Counted from the stretch's first letter, positions 38,571-47,693 are shown. The stretch: 64,000 bases of DNA from Lachnospiraceae bacterium (GCA_015057525.1 SVEE01000002.1:316767-380766), one strand, 5' to 3'. Notes: generated by a model from the letters alone, not told the origin. Program-made: numbers and translations.

Positions 38571-38589
38571 ATTAATCCCTGATAATACT

Positions 38590-39954
38590 TTATTCTTCTG
38601 ACTCAGGTTGTTTTCCTAAAATAACATTATATGTTTTTTCAATATATTCGCCATTATCATCAATCATAGCTACTACTTCCACTTCTGTACCTTTTTCATA
38701 GTATTCAAGTAAAGCTACTAGTTCTTCTGCAGAAGAAATACTCTGACCATCAAATTTAACAATTATTGATTCAAGCTCCATTCCTGCTGCTTCAGCCGCT
38801 GATTTATCTGAAAACTCAGTAATATATGCTCCTGCTGGCACATTATATATTGTAGCAGTTGTAGAATCTATAGTTTGACATGAGATTCCTAAATAACCTC
38901 TTCTTTCTTCTGGAACCTTTTCCTTTGTTTCCTGATTCATTAATTCCTCTAAAATACTTTCTACTGCACTTATAGGAATCGCATATCCCATACCTTCGAC
39001 CTCAGTAGAAGCATACTTCGATGAATTAATACCTATAACCTCTCCACTCATATTAAGAAGTGCTCCTCCACTGTTACCCGGATTGATTGCTGCATCTGTC
39101 TGAATAAGAGGTGTTGTATTAGTTGAAACTATTCTATCCTTTGCACTAATAATACCTGTTGTAACTGACTGCCCATAACCTAATGCGTTACCAATTGCAA
39201 CAACTTGTTCTCCAACCTTAAGCTCGTCTGAATTACCTATTGTTGCTATTTTTATGGAATTCATAGTTTCATCTGATATATCTTTTAAATCAACCGAAAT
39301 AACTGCTAAATCATTATCAACATCTGTTCCTTTAACATTTGCCTCATATACAGCACCATCAATAAAACATACTGACACAGTTTCGGCACCCGATACAACA
39401 TGATTGTTTGTAACCATTAATAACTCCGATTCATTTGTATCAATAATTATTCCTGAACCAGAACCTTCAGACTCATATTCATAAGTCCCGCCAAACACTC
39501 CAAAATCATATTCTGTTACTGCCTTTATTGTAATAGCAACAACAGAAGGCATAACATTTTCTGCTATATCCGATACATCTAAACTCTGTGAGTCCATATC
39601 ACCATCAGCTAAGGTTGTGGTTGCTGGAATTATTTCAGTACCATTATCAACTACTTCTTCAGCATCTTGAGTAGCTTCTGTTGACTCTTCTGTTACATCA
39701 TCTATGTTCTCTTCCACATCAACAGATACTTCTGTATTCTTATCTTTATCCTTTGAAAATATATTATCAACAAGTGTAAAGGAGCCACCTGCAGCTGCAC
39801 CAAACAAGGCGCCACATAATGTAAATGCTATAGCTTTCTTAAAAAAGGCACCATATGATTTATTTTTCTTGCCTTTTTCCTTTTTATCAGATTGACCATG
39901 TTCTGTATTCAAATATCCATCATGATTTGTAAAATTATTGTCCATATCTTCCAT
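38590..39954 (-). CDS. htrA: HtrA/DegP-type serine protease with PDZ domain
   Basis: 454 residues. A hydrophilic N-terminus with one membrane helix (about residues 32-52), then a trypsin-like domain with the catalytic His in VTNNHVV, Asp in DNDLAVISVD and Ser in NPGNSGGALLN, and a C-terminal PDZ domain (about 345-445). It degrades or refolds misfolded proteins outside the membrane. Separated from its neighbours by a terminator and a 73-base upstream gap, so probably transcribed alone. Confidence 0.95.
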   Translation of the reverse strand: MEDMDNNFTNHDGYLNTEHGQSDKKEKGKKNKSYGAFFKKAIAFTLCGALFGAAAGGSFTLVDNIFSKDKDKNTEVSVDVEENIDDVTEESTEATQDAEEVVDNGTEIIPATTTLADGDMDSQSLDVSDIAENVMPSVVAITIKAVTEYDFGVFGGTYEYESEGSGSGIIIDTNESELLMVTNNHVVSGAETVSVCFIDGAVYEANVKGTDVDNDLAVISVDLKDISDETMNSIKIATIGNSDELKVGEQVVAIGNALGYGQSVTTGIISAKDRIVSTNTTPLIQTDAAINPGNSGGALLNMSGEVIGINSSKYASTEVEGMGYAIPISAVESILEELMNQETKEKVPEERRGYLGISCQTIDSTTATIYNVPAGAYITEFSDKSAAEAAGMELESIIVKFDGQSISSAEELVALLEYYEKGTEVEVVAMIDDNGEYIEKTYNVILGKQPESEE

Positions 39955-40027
39955 CCTTTCTTTTTTCTTATCATAACTTTAATACATGTTAAAATTTTGA
40001 TAAAATTGTCAAGATTGTGTGAACAGA

Positions 40028-41032
40028 CTACTGACATCCAAGGGCCTGTTTAAGTATTTCCAAGTTGTCCTGCATTATACTAATATATGATTCCCCAGCA
40101 TCTAATTGTTCTTTTGTCATAGATTGCATTGAATTCATTTCTAAAATTGTCTGATTTTTAGCTATTGTTGAATCTATTATGGTTTGTGCTAAATCACGGT
40201 TAGAGCCTTTTTCTATAAGAATAACTGGTATATTTAATTCATCAATCTTTTTAGCAAGAAATGTAACCGTTTCAAAACTAGCCTCTGCATCTGCAGAACA
40301 ACCTGAAAATGCCGCATAATATTCAATATTATAATCTCTCATCATATAAATATACGGAAATCTGTCGCCAAATAATACAGTATTATATTGGGAACTACTT
40401 GCCATCTGAGCATATAACGAATCTAAGTTTTCAAGTTCCATCATATAATTATCTAAATTTTCTTTATAGATATCCTTATTATCAGCATCAATTTGACTCA
40501 TAACCTGACATATCCTATCGCAGATGACCATTGCGTTATTAATTGATAACCACACATGCTCATCGTACTGAGCAAAATCATTATCATGCTCTGTTTCTTC
40601 CGCCTCATGGTCGTGTTCATGCTCCTCGGAATCCTGCATTCCCTCAACAAACTCTTCTTCCTTAAGGTTATCTCCCAAGGTTTCCATCATATTTATCACT
40701 ATCATTTCTTCGTTTGTCGCCTCTGCTAAAATATCCTCAACCCACGAGTCAGATATGCCACCACCGTATATAAATACATCACAATCAGATATTGTTATTA
40801 TATCATCAGCAGAAGGTTGAAAGCTGTGCATATCAACTCCAGTATCACCTAGTAATATAATTTCAATATTTTCATTATTTCCAACAACCTGTTTAGTCCA
40901 ATCATATTGAGAAAACATTGTACATACAATTGTAATTTTATCAGATGAATTTCCTATAATTCCTTGGCCACAGCCAGTACAAGAAACAACCATCATTACA
41001 CTAATTAAAAATAAAGCTATTATTTTTTTCAT
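40028..41032 (-). CDS. znuA: Zinc ABC transporter substrate-binding lipoprotein ZnuA
   Basis: 334 residues. Lipoprotein signal peptide with lipobox-like SCTGC. Cluster A-I fold: metal ligands expected at DMHSFQPS, and a His-rich loop (EHEHDHEAEETEHD) typical of zinc rather than manganese binders; a third ligand at DEHVWLS. The start overlaps the zur stop codon by one base (TAATG). It captures zinc for ZnuBC. Confidence 0.93.
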   Translation of the reverse strand: MKKIIALFLISVMMVVSCTGCGQGIIGNSSDKITIVCTMFSQYDWTKQVVGNNENIEIILLGDTGVDMHSFQPSADDIITISDCDVFIYGGGISDSWVEDILAEATNEEMIVINMMETLGDNLKEEEFVEGMQDSEEHEHDHEAEETEHDNDFAQYDEHVWLSINNAMVICDRICQVMSQIDADNKDIYKENLDNYMMELENLDSLYAQMASSSQYNTVLFGDRFPYIYMMRDYNIEYYAAFSGCSADAEASFETVTFLAKKIDELNIPVILIEKGSNRDLAQTIIDSTIAKNQTILEMNSMQSMTKEQLDAGESYISIMQDNLEILKQALGCQ

Positions 41033-41451
41033 TACTCATCTGCTCCTTCGCTACAATCATGGCACATACCATATAGCATTGATGTTTTACATTCCAAAAG
41101 AAATTTGTGATGTTCATAAATATGTTTTTGAAAATCTGCCATAAAAGAACAATCCATATGATAAATTCGACCACAGCCTGTGCACTTCATATGAAGGTGG
41201 TTGTGGCATTTTTCTGAGGACTCAATGAACTGGTAGGTTGCTTTAACGCCACCTTCTCCAACATGCTTAAGCAATTTACCATCTTTTTCTAATTTATCTA
41301 GATATCTATAAATTGTAGTAACATTTATATCTGTCCCAGTATCTTCTTTAATATGATTTTCAATTTCCTTTACGCTGACAGCATCATCCTTGTGCCTACT
41401 TAAATACTCAAGTATCTTTGTTCTTTTTTCTGTAGAATAATTATTCTTCAT
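41032..41451 (-). CDS. zur: Zinc uptake regulator Zur (Fur family)
   Basis: 139 residues. Winged helix at the N-terminus (ILEYLSRHKDDAVSVKEIENHIK, then TTIYRYLDKLEKDGKL) and a Fur-type metal domain with HLHMKCTGC...CHDC, two CxxC pairs forming the structural zinc site. Being inside the znu operon indicates Zur, not Fur or PerR. It should bind the two palindromes upstream of znuC and repress the operon when zinc is plentiful. Confidence 0.92.
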   Translation of the reverse strand: MKNNYSTEKRTKILEYLSRHKDDAVSVKEIENHIKEDTGTDINVTTIYRYLDKLEKDGKLLKHVGEGGVKATYQFIESSEKCHNHLHMKCTGCGRIYHMDCSFMADFQKHIYEHHKFLLECKTSMLYGMCHDCSEGADE

Positions 41452-41477
41452 ATATACTCCTATAAAGCTTTTTACAA

Positions 41478-42086
41478 CTACTCTATTACAATTATTTCAT
41501 CAACATCAAGATAATAATACTCAAAATCTTCTTCGATATAACTGCTAAACGTACCTGTTATCTGTATTTCCGCATCTTCTTTGGGATATTCGTCTGGATA
41601 CACATGTGTGCCATTATCCCAAATAAACTCTAAACCATTTTGACAACAAGCTTGAGCATCCTTAATCATTACATAGTGATAGTAATTATCCATAACATCA
41701 TAATACATAGGATAATAGGTTCCAGAAACCTTTATAGTTTTACCTAAATAATCCTCTGCTGAATACATCATATTATAGACTTGAACATATACCATATTGG
41801 GAGTTAGAACCGTTAAATCGATATCTACATTCGGGTCTGCATCTCCAACAGGCTCCTCATATTCATAATCTGTTATTTCTGTTGGTGCACCTGTATCTTC
41901 AAAAACTACAACCTCTGTCGTTGTAGCTTCTGTTGTTGTCCCCTCAGTTGTAGGTGCTATAGTTGTAAAAAGAGATTCTGTTGTAACAACTGGTTGTCTT
42001 TTCTTTTTATCGTTACAACCAACAACTATTACAAGTATTATACAAAGCAATGCACATAGAATTGGATATTTTTTAACGTTTTTCAT
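41478..42086 (-). CDS. Lipoprotein in the zinc operon with a CC-motif beta domain
   Basis: 202 residues. Lipobox IVVGC gives a lipoprotein; a Thr/Glu-rich spacer (about 33-85) leads to a beta-rich domain with YLGKTIKVSGTYYPMYYD, a central QACCQNG and a later AEIQITGTFSSY. This resembles the C-terminal OB-like domain of TIGR03943/DUF1980 proteins, which occur with zinc genes, and also the tail of the GTPase at 44507. Its start overlaps the znuB stop (TAATG). Possibly an accessory metal-binding protein; inference only. Confidence 0.7.
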   Translation of the reverse strand: MKNVKKYPILCALLCIILVIVVGCNDKKKRQPVVTTESLFTTIAPTTEGTTTEATTTEVVVFEDTGAPTEITDYEYEEPVGDADPNVDIDLTVLTPNMVYVQVYNMMYSAEDYLGKTIKVSGTYYPMYYDVMDNYYHYVMIKDAQACCQNGLEFIWDNGTHVYPDEYPKEDAEIQITGTFSSYIEEDFEYYYLDVDEIIVIE

Positions 42087-42940
42087 TATTCCTTAACTCC
42101 TCTAATAAACATTCCTACTATAGCAAATATAATAAACACTGTAATATCAACAACAACGATTGTAGAACCAACTGGTGTTGTTTCAAGTAAAGATATAAAC
42201 AATCCTAAAACAGATGATATTATACTAAGAATTCCCGAACAAATGACAACTGCCTTAAAATTTTTGAAAACTCTCATAGCTGAAAGGGCTGGAAAAATAA
42301 CAAGAGCAGAAATAAGCAGAGAGCCCACCAAATTCATGGCAAGAACTATAATAACCGCAGTTATAACTGCCATAAGCATATTATATGCTCCAGCTCTAAC
42401 ACCTGTAGCCTTAGCAAAATCCTCATCAAATGTAACTGCAAATATCTTATTATAAAACAAAAGATAAAATACAAGTACAATAATGGACATAGCTATACAA
42501 AGAATTACATCCAATTCACTAAGAGTAAGTATTGATGTAGCGCCAAACAAAGTAGAACAAACATCTCCTGCCACATTAGGAGAATCTGAATTCTTGTTCA
42601 CTACCATATATCCTATTGCCAAAGATGCCACTGACATCATGGCAATTATTGCATCACCATTTATTTTAGTATTATTTCCTGTTTTTAACATTAAAATTGC
42701 TGAAACTATAGTTACAGGCAATATAAGAAGCATGTTGTTTGAAAGACTCATCACCATAGCTATGGACATAGCCGCAAAAGCAACATGGGATAATCCATCA
42801 CCAATGAAAGAATATCTCTTTAAAACCAATGTAACTCCTAATAAAGAAGAACAAAAAGCTATCAAAACGCCCACAAGTAAAGCTCTTCTAACAAATGGAA
42901 ACTCTAAATAAAATTGTAAGGATTCTATAATTTCATTCAT
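42086..42940 (-). CDS. znuB: Zinc ABC transporter permease ZnuB
   Basis: 284 residues with eight or nine membrane helices of the ABC-3 family: FVRRALLVGVLIAFCSSLLGVTLVLKRYSFIGDGLSHVAFA at the start and FDEDFAKATGVRAG near the ATPase-coupling loop. Forms the membrane channel for zinc uptake with ZnuC. Start and stop overlap its neighbours by one base each. Confidence 0.95.
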   Translation of the reverse strand: MNEIIESLQFYLEFPFVRRALLVGVLIAFCSSLLGVTLVLKRYSFIGDGLSHVAFAAMSIAMVMSLSNNMLLILPVTIVSAILMLKTGNNTKINGDAIIAMMSVASLAIGYMVVNKNSDSPNVAGDVCSTLFGATSILTLSELDVILCIAMSIIVLVFYLLFYNKIFAVTFDEDFAKATGVRAGAYNMLMAVITAVIIVLAMNLVGSLLISALVIFPALSAMRVFKNFKAVVICSGILSIISSVLGLFISLLETTPVGSTIVVVDITVFIIFAIVGMFIRGVKE

Positions 42941-43650
42941 TAATTCCCACCCCCATTATCACTTGTAAACATTTTACCTGTTTTACTTTTAAGATAATCA
43001 TTAGTAGACTCAAAAAATTCAGGTTTATCACTAACATGAAGTATTTTAGTGGCATATTTTAAAGCGGCATGCATATCATGAGAAACCATGATAATTGTAA
43101 TACCTTCTTTATTTAAACTTTTGATAAGCTCGTACATCTCATGGGTAACCTTAGGATCAAGACCAGCTACAGGTTCATCAAGCAATAACATTTTGCTTGT
43201 TGCACAAAGAGCTCTTGCAAGTAGAACTCTCTGCTGCTGTCCACCTGACAAATCTCTATAGCATTTTTTGCCCATATCTTCTATTCCTAATCTCTTCATA
43301 TTATCCAGAGCAATATTTTTTTCTTCCTTTGTATAAAATGGTCGAAGTCCACTGTGATTAAGAAAGCCGGACATAACAATTTCCTTAACTGATGCAGGAA
43401 AATCCTTTTGTACAATAGTTTGCTGAGGAAGATATCCTATTTCGTTCTTTTTAAGTCCATCACCCATCGTAATACTACCACTCATAGGTGTTCTTAATCC
43501 TAACAGAGTCTTCATCAGAGTACTTTTACCTGAACCATTCTCTCCCAATATGCAAAGATAATCGCCACTATTTATATTAAAAGTAAGACCTTCAACAACT
43601 GTCTTACCCTCGTATCCAAGAGATACATTTTCACAAGCTAATAACGACAT
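42940..43650 (-). CDS. znuC: Zinc ABC transporter ATPase ZnuC
   Basis: 236 residues. Walker A GENGSGKSTLMKTL, Q-loop GYLPQQ, signature LSGGQQQRVLLARAL, Walker B MLLLDEPVAGLD and switch His in VSHD. First gene of the znu operon; about 40 bases downstream of the proposed transcription start. Confidence 0.96.
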   Translation of the reverse strand: MSLLACENVSLGYEGKTVVEGLTFNINSGDYLCILGENGSGKSTLMKTLLGLRTPMSGSITMGDGLKKNEIGYLPQQTIVQKDFPASVKEIVMSGFLNHSGLRPFYTKEEKNIALDNMKRLGIEDMGKKCYRDLSGGQQQRVLLARALCATSKMLLLDEPVAGLDPKVTHEMYELIKSLNKEGITIIMVSHDMHAALKYATKILHVSDKPEFFESTNDYLKSKTGKMFTSDNGGGN

Positions 43651-43689
43651 TTATTTACCTAATCCCTTTCAAAAAGTACCTTTAACAAA

Positions 43690-43712
43690 AAAATGCAAAT
43701 CATTTGCATTTT
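43690..43712. promoter_or_regulatory. Zur operator, start-proximal copy
   Basis: Perfect palindrome with core TGCAAAT-c-ATTTGCA (43694-43708), extending to 11 bases each side of the centre. The 7-1-7 symmetry is that of Fur-family boxes. It begins just downstream of the -10, so bound Zur would block initiation. Confidence 0.8.
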
Positions 43713-43714
43713 GT

Positions 43715-43744
43715 ATTTTACTTCCAATCAAGTAGTACTGTCAA
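43715..43744 (-). promoter_or_regulatory. znu operon promoter
   Basis: Minus strand TTGACA (43739-43744, 6/6), 18-base spacer, TAAAAT (43715-43720, 5/6). It sits exactly between the two palindromes, start near 43708. Confidence 0.85.
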
Positions 43745-43751
43745 GTACATT

Positions 43752-43766
43752 TGCAAATGATTTGCA
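43752..43766. promoter_or_regulatory. Zur operator, upstream copy
   Basis: TGCAAAT-g-ATTTGCA, a perfect 7-1-7 palindrome, directly upstream of the -35. Its centre is 58 bases from that of the other copy, with the same half-sites. Confidence 0.8.
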
Positions 43767-43778
43767 TTTTTTAATTAT

Positions 43779-44459
43779 TTAAAGTTTAAAGGGAACTGAA
43801 TCCATTATTTTTACTTCATTTTCTCTCACAAAGCAATCATATACAAGTATATTTACACCATTGTTATACGCATTTACTAAGGCATCTCCAAACTCTTTAT
43901 GTTTATCCCAAGCAGGGGTAAAATAGTCTACATCTTTCATTTGAATTACAAAAAATATATAAGCTTCGTATCCATCCTCTATGGCACTTATAAGCTCATT
44001 GATATGTTTAATACCCCTATTGGTTGGTGCATCAGGAAAACTCACCACATTGTCATTCTCAAGTGTAACACCCTTTACTTCTATAAATATTTTTCTATTA
44101 CCTGCCTCAATGTAAAAATCAAATCTGGAGCTACCATAGGTTTTCTCACGCTTAATTAAGCTTACTTCTTGGAAAATATTCTGGTTAGCAAGCCATTCTT
44201 CAACCAAAGCATTAGGAAGCTGAGAATCTATATTTATAAATCTTTCACCTTTTTTAACGGTAACTAGGTCATATCCAGTTTTTCTGTTTGGATTATCGCT
44301 TTTCTCCAGATAACATTCTGCTCCGCTTATCAGTATTTCTCTACATCTTCCAGTATTTTTCACATGTACAGTTTCTATCTTACCATCTATCTCTACATGA
44401 GCAATAAATCTATTTGGTCTATCTATAAATTTTCCTTTGACAATATTTTTGTATTCCAT
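43779..44459 (-). CDS. sfsA: SfsA family protein
   Basis: 226 residues. Family features are clear: FIDRPNRFIAHVEIDG, HVKNTGRCREIL, GSSRFDFYIE, and IEVKGVTLE, the last resembling a restriction-endonuclease-like core. SfsA is often annotated as a sugar fermentation stimulation protein, but its true activity is uncertain (probable nucleic-acid binding/nuclease fold). Upstream lies a terminator; the ribosome binding site is weak. Confidence 0.93.
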   Translation of the reverse strand: MEYKNIVKGKFIDRPNRFIAHVEIDGKIETVHVKNTGRCREILISGAECYLEKSDNPNRKTGYDLVTVKKGERFINIDSQLPNALVEEWLANQNIFQEVSLIKREKTYGSSRFDFYIEAGNRKIFIEVKGVTLENDNVVSFPDAPTNRGIKHINELISAIEDGYEAYIFFVIQMKDVDYFTPAWDKHKEFGDALVNAYNNGVNILVYDCFVRENEVKIMDSVPFKL

Positions 44460-44470
44460 ACCCCAAAATC

Positions 44471-44502
44471 AAATCACACACCCAATATTGGATGTGTGAT
44501 TT
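44471..44502 (-). terminator. Terminator after the GTPase pair
   Basis: AAATCACACA / TGTGTGATTT with an inner CCAATATTGG palindrome, between the GTPase stop and sfsA. A GATTTTGG stretch follows on the minus strand. Confidence 0.75.
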
Positions 44503-44506
44503 ATCC

Positions 44507-45469
44507 TTAATTAAAATATACTAATTCTTCCTCAGCAGGCTTTGCAATATCAACCTTTGTTGCCTTAAGAACTGGTCCTTCACCCTCAAACTCAGGATAA
44601 AATTCCTTATCTATAGTTGCTGTAACCTGAACCCACTGTCTATCTTTTAAATGCTTAGCAGCATCAAAATAACATTTAAAACCTATAAACGCTATATCAT
44701 CAGCACAGCAAGTCATCGCAAATCTACCTGGAACAAACTCATTAGCCTTATAATTAGAAGGCTTATGAACCATAGCCTTGAAGGTAATCTTTTTACCAAC
44801 ATACTTATCTGGATTATCACAGGAATCGATATACCAAATACCAAAATCCTCATCCTCAAGTTCAATTACTGGCTTATCGATATCAAATGGTAAATCCAAT
44901 TCATCATCGTCAACTTCAGGAATTCCGTCTTTATTCTCGAAAATAACCTGTGCCCTTCTGTTGACAGCTCTTATGCTTCTCCTATATTCTGCCTTTTTTG
45001 TATTTTCATCACAACGATTAAATATAATCATATCCGCAGTGGAAAGCTGTTCCATCATCATAGCCTTCATATTTGCAACATACACATCAAATGTAGATGC
45101 ATCTACGAATGTTATTACCTGTACAACAGTCCATCCCTTTGGAACTCTTATAGAAAATAACTTCTCCATTTTCCATGTTCCATTATATTCAATCATTACC
45201 TTTTTAGGCTTGTACTTATCCTGTAAATCAAGAAGATATTCTGTATTTAGGTCTGTATCTTCAATATATTCAACGAAGATATTCTTACTTTTTAAGCTAT
45301 CTTCATCATATTCCTCAATACCTTCCTCACAAACAAGCAGTAAGGTTGGTTCCCCCTCTGTAAAATCTCTATCAAGAAGAGTCTCATTAGCAAAGGTAGT
45401 CTTTCCACTTTCAAGAAAGCCCATAAACATATATACAGGTATCTCTTCTATTTTGTTCATATTAGTCAT
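44507..45469 (-). CDS. CobW-like GTPase fused to a CC-motif beta domain
   Basis: 320 residues from the ATG at 45467-45469; a GTG four codons earlier is possible. A G3E-type P-loop (MGFLESGKTTFANETLL) and a FNRCDE guanine-specificity-like motif identify a GTPase of COG0523 type, but the CxCC metal motif of that family is absent. The C-terminal third (about 215-320) has VGKKITFKAMV, FVPGRFAMTCCADD and QWVQVTATI, resembling TIGR03943/DUF1980 domains. Probably a zinc-related chaperone partner of the neighbouring CobW protein. Confidence 0.75.
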   Translation of the reverse strand: MTNMNKIEEIPVYMFMGFLESGKTTFANETLLDRDFTEGEPTLLLVCEEGIEEYDEDSLKSKNIFVEYIEDTDLNTEYLLDLQDKYKPKKVMIEYNGTWKMEKLFSIRVPKGWTVVQVITFVDASTFDVYVANMKAMMMEQLSTADMIIFNRCDENTKKAEYRRSIRAVNRRAQVIFENKDGIPEVDDDELDLPFDIDKPVIELEDEDFGIWYIDSCDNPDKYVGKKITFKAMVHKPSNYKANEFVPGRFAMTCCADDIAFIGFKCYFDAAKHLKDRQWVQVTATIDKEFYPEFEGEGPVLKATKVDIAKPAEEELVYFN

Positions 45470-45516
45470 ATTTCTAACCACGTTTCTTTCTATATATAAA
45501 TATCTATAAGCAACTT

Positions 45517-46728
45517 TTATTTAAGTTTAAATAATATTTCTAGTTCATCTTCCTTTAAGTTACTACCAATTACACATAACTTTCCAGTGTAATCTGGCTT
45601 ACCTTTTCTAAGTTCATATTCACCTGGAACAAGATCAAAGTAAATCCAATCATTAGAATCACTAGGAACTATACCTTTGGCTCTTAAAATAATACCATAT
45701 TTGTCACAGTCATCAGCTAATGCCTCAAGGATAGTCTTCATCTCATCCTCTGTAAATTTAACAGCGGTCTCTTTACCCCAGCTTGTAAATACCTCATCTG
45801 CATGGTGATGGTGATCATGACATCCACAAGTGCATCCCTCACCATGTTCATGGTGATGTTCATGATGGTGTTCGTGATGACAGCATTCATGCTCATCATG
45901 GTCATGGTGATGCTCGTGATGACAGCATTCATGCTCATCGTGGTCATGGTGATGCTCGTGATGACAGCACTCATGCTCATCGTGGTCATGGTGATGCTCG
46001 TGATGACAGCACTCGTGCTCATCGTGGTCATGATGATGCTCGTGATGACAGCACTCGTGTTCATCGTGATGATGTCCATGATGATGGTGATGTGCAGCTT
46101 CCTCTGCTTCTTTAAGCATTGCTTCAAGAGTATTTGAATGCTCCATGGCTTCACGTATTACATTTCCATCAATATTATCCCAAGGTGTAGTTATTATTTC
46201 TGCATCCTTGTTATGCTCTCTTAACAATTTAACTGTATCAGCAATTTTCTTATCATCTGCATTCTGAGTACGGCTTAAAACAATTGTACCCGCACTTTCC
46301 ACCTGATTATTAAAGAACTCACCGAAATTCTTCATATACATTTTACATTTTAAAACATCTACTACTGTTGTAGCACTATTTATCTCTACATCAGCCTGCG
46401 CCTTAACATCTTCTACTGCCTTAATTACATCAGAAAGCTTACCTACACCTGATGGTTCAATTATAACTCTATCAGGAGAATACTCATCAATAACCTTTTT
46501 CAAAGCCGTACCGAAATCTCCAACTAATGAGCAACATATACAACCTGAATTCATTTCAGTTATTTCTATTCCTGCTTCCTTCAAAAAGCCACCATCTATA
46601 CCAATCTCACCAAATTCATTTTCAATGAGTACAAGTTTTTCTCCAGTAAATGCTTCAGCAATAAGCTTCTTAATAAGTGTAGTCTTACCAGCACCTAAAA
46701 AACCTGATAATATATCTATCTTTGTCAT
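45517..46728 (-). CDS. CobW/COG0523 GTPase metallochaperone with His/Cys repeat
   Basis: 403 residues. Walker A SGFLGAGKTTLIKKL, metal motif GCICC, Walker B-like RVIIEPSGVGK and SRTQNADD in the NKxD position. After about residue 215 comes a His/Asp/Glu/Cys-rich insert of some 95 residues with five copies of a 14-residue unit, then a C-terminal CobW domain (about 315-403). It probably delivers or stores zinc, as ZNG1/YciC-type proteins do. Located next to the znu locus, followed 35 bases later by the second GTPase gene. Confidence 0.88.
   Translation of the reverse strand: MTKIDILSGFLGAGKTTLIKKLIAEAFTGEKLVLIENEFGEIGIDGGFLKEAGIEITEMNSGCICCSLVGDFGTALKKVIDEYSPDRVIIEPSGVGKLSDVIKAVEDVKAQADVEINSATTVVDVLKCKMYMKNFGEFFNNQVESAGTIVLSRTQNADDKKIADTVKLLREHNKDAEIITTPWDNIDGNVIREAMEHSNTLEAMLKEAEEAAHHHHHGHHHDEHECCHHEHHHDHDEHECCHHEHHHDHDEHECCHHEHHHDHDEHECCHHEHHHDHDEHECCHHEHHHEHHHEHGEGCTCGCHDHHHHADEVFTSWGKETAVKFTEDEMKTILEALADDCDKYGIILRAKGIVPSDSNDWIYFDLVPGEYELRKGKPDYTGKLCVIGSNLKEDELEILFKLK
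45850..46080 (-). repeat. Five tandem 42-bp coding repeats
   Basis: Each unit encodes DEHECCHHEHHHDH. Five near-identical in-frame copies are seen (coordinates approximate), with only a few synonymous base changes, so the array looks recently expanded. Flanking sequence is also His-rich. Confidence 0.9.
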
Positions 46729-46787
46729 CTAACCTTTCCTCCTAATATAAATAATTTCAAGAAACAATTTATTATTCTAATTTCATC

Positions 46788-47693
46788 CTAAATAAGAGAA
46801 GTACTGAAATATCTTTCAACTCTATCTGGAAGTACAGTTGCAATAACCTTATCCTTACCGTATTTTTCTGCCATTCTCATTGCAGTCCATACATTTGCAC
46901 CTGAAGATGTACCAACCAAAAGACCTTGCACTCTAGCTAATTCTCTTGATGTTGCAATGGCATCCTCATCTGTAACCTCAACAATATCTGTAATAATACT
47001 TGTATCAAGAATATCAGGTATAAATCCATCTCCTATTCCCTGAATCTGGTGAAGACCAGGCTCATGACCTAAGAGAGCTGATACATTTTTAGGCTCGACT
47101 GCTACAATTTTAGTATCTGGATTCTTCTCTAATAAATACTTGGCAACACCCTGAAGTGTTCCACCACTACCAATTCCTGATATGTAAATATCTATTGGCT
47201 TTCCTAACTGTTCAACTAACTCAACAGCTGTAGTTTTATAATGTATGTCTGGATTAGCAGGATTAATAAACTGCTGTGGCATAAAATATTTCTCAGGATC
47301 AGAATTGTACACCTCTGTTGCTTTATCCACAGAACCACCGATACTAAGTTCTGGTTCTGTAAGAATAAGCTCAGCCCCAAGAGCCTTTATTATTTTCTTT
47401 CGTTCCTCACTCATATTCTCTGGCATAACAATTATTACCTTATACCCTTTTCTTATACCACATAGAGCAAGACCTATTCCTGTATTACCACTGGTTGGCT
47501 CAATAATTGTCATTCCTTTTTTAAGCTTTCCCTCTGCCTCAGCTACATCAAGCATGTTTTTAGCTATTCTATCCTTAATACTTCCACCTGGATTAAGAAA
47601 TTCGGCCTTAGCAAATATATTGCATCCAGTTGTCTCCTTTAAACTCATAAGCGGAGTGTTTCCAATCAAATCTAATACATTGTTATAATACAT
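46788..47693 (-). CDS. cysK: Cysteine synthase A (O-acetylserine sulfhydrylase)
   Basis: 301 residues from the ATG at 47691-47693 (GAGAGG 9 bases upstream; a longer frame lacks support). Start YNNVLDLIGNTPLMSL, PLP lysine in NPGGSIKDRIAKNM, PTSGNTGIGLALCG and the phosphate loop SGIGSGGTLQGVAKYL are intact. Makes cysteine from O-acetylserine and sulfide using PLP. No serine acetyltransferase lies next to it. Confidence 0.95.
   Translation of the reverse strand: MYYNNVLDLIGNTPLMSLKETTGCNIFAKAEFLNPGGSIKDRIAKNMLDVAEAEGKLKKGMTIIEPTSGNTGIGLALCGIRKGYKVIIVMPENMSEERKKIIKALGAELILTEPELSIGGSVDKATEVYNSDPEKYFMPQQFINPANPDIHYKTTAVELVEQLGKPIDIYISGIGSGGTLQGVAKYLLEKNPDTKIVAVEPKNVSALLGHEPGLHQIQGIGDGFIPDILDTSIITDIVEVTDEDAIATSRELARVQGLLVGTSSGANVWTAMRMAEKYGKDKVIATVLPDRVERYFSTSLI

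Noticed and set aside
45802-46137. Long repetitive plus-strand frame and apparent CRISPR-like 42-bp repeats
   Set aside because: They are the reverse side of the His/Cys repeat of the CobW gene; units are contiguous, coding and without spacers.
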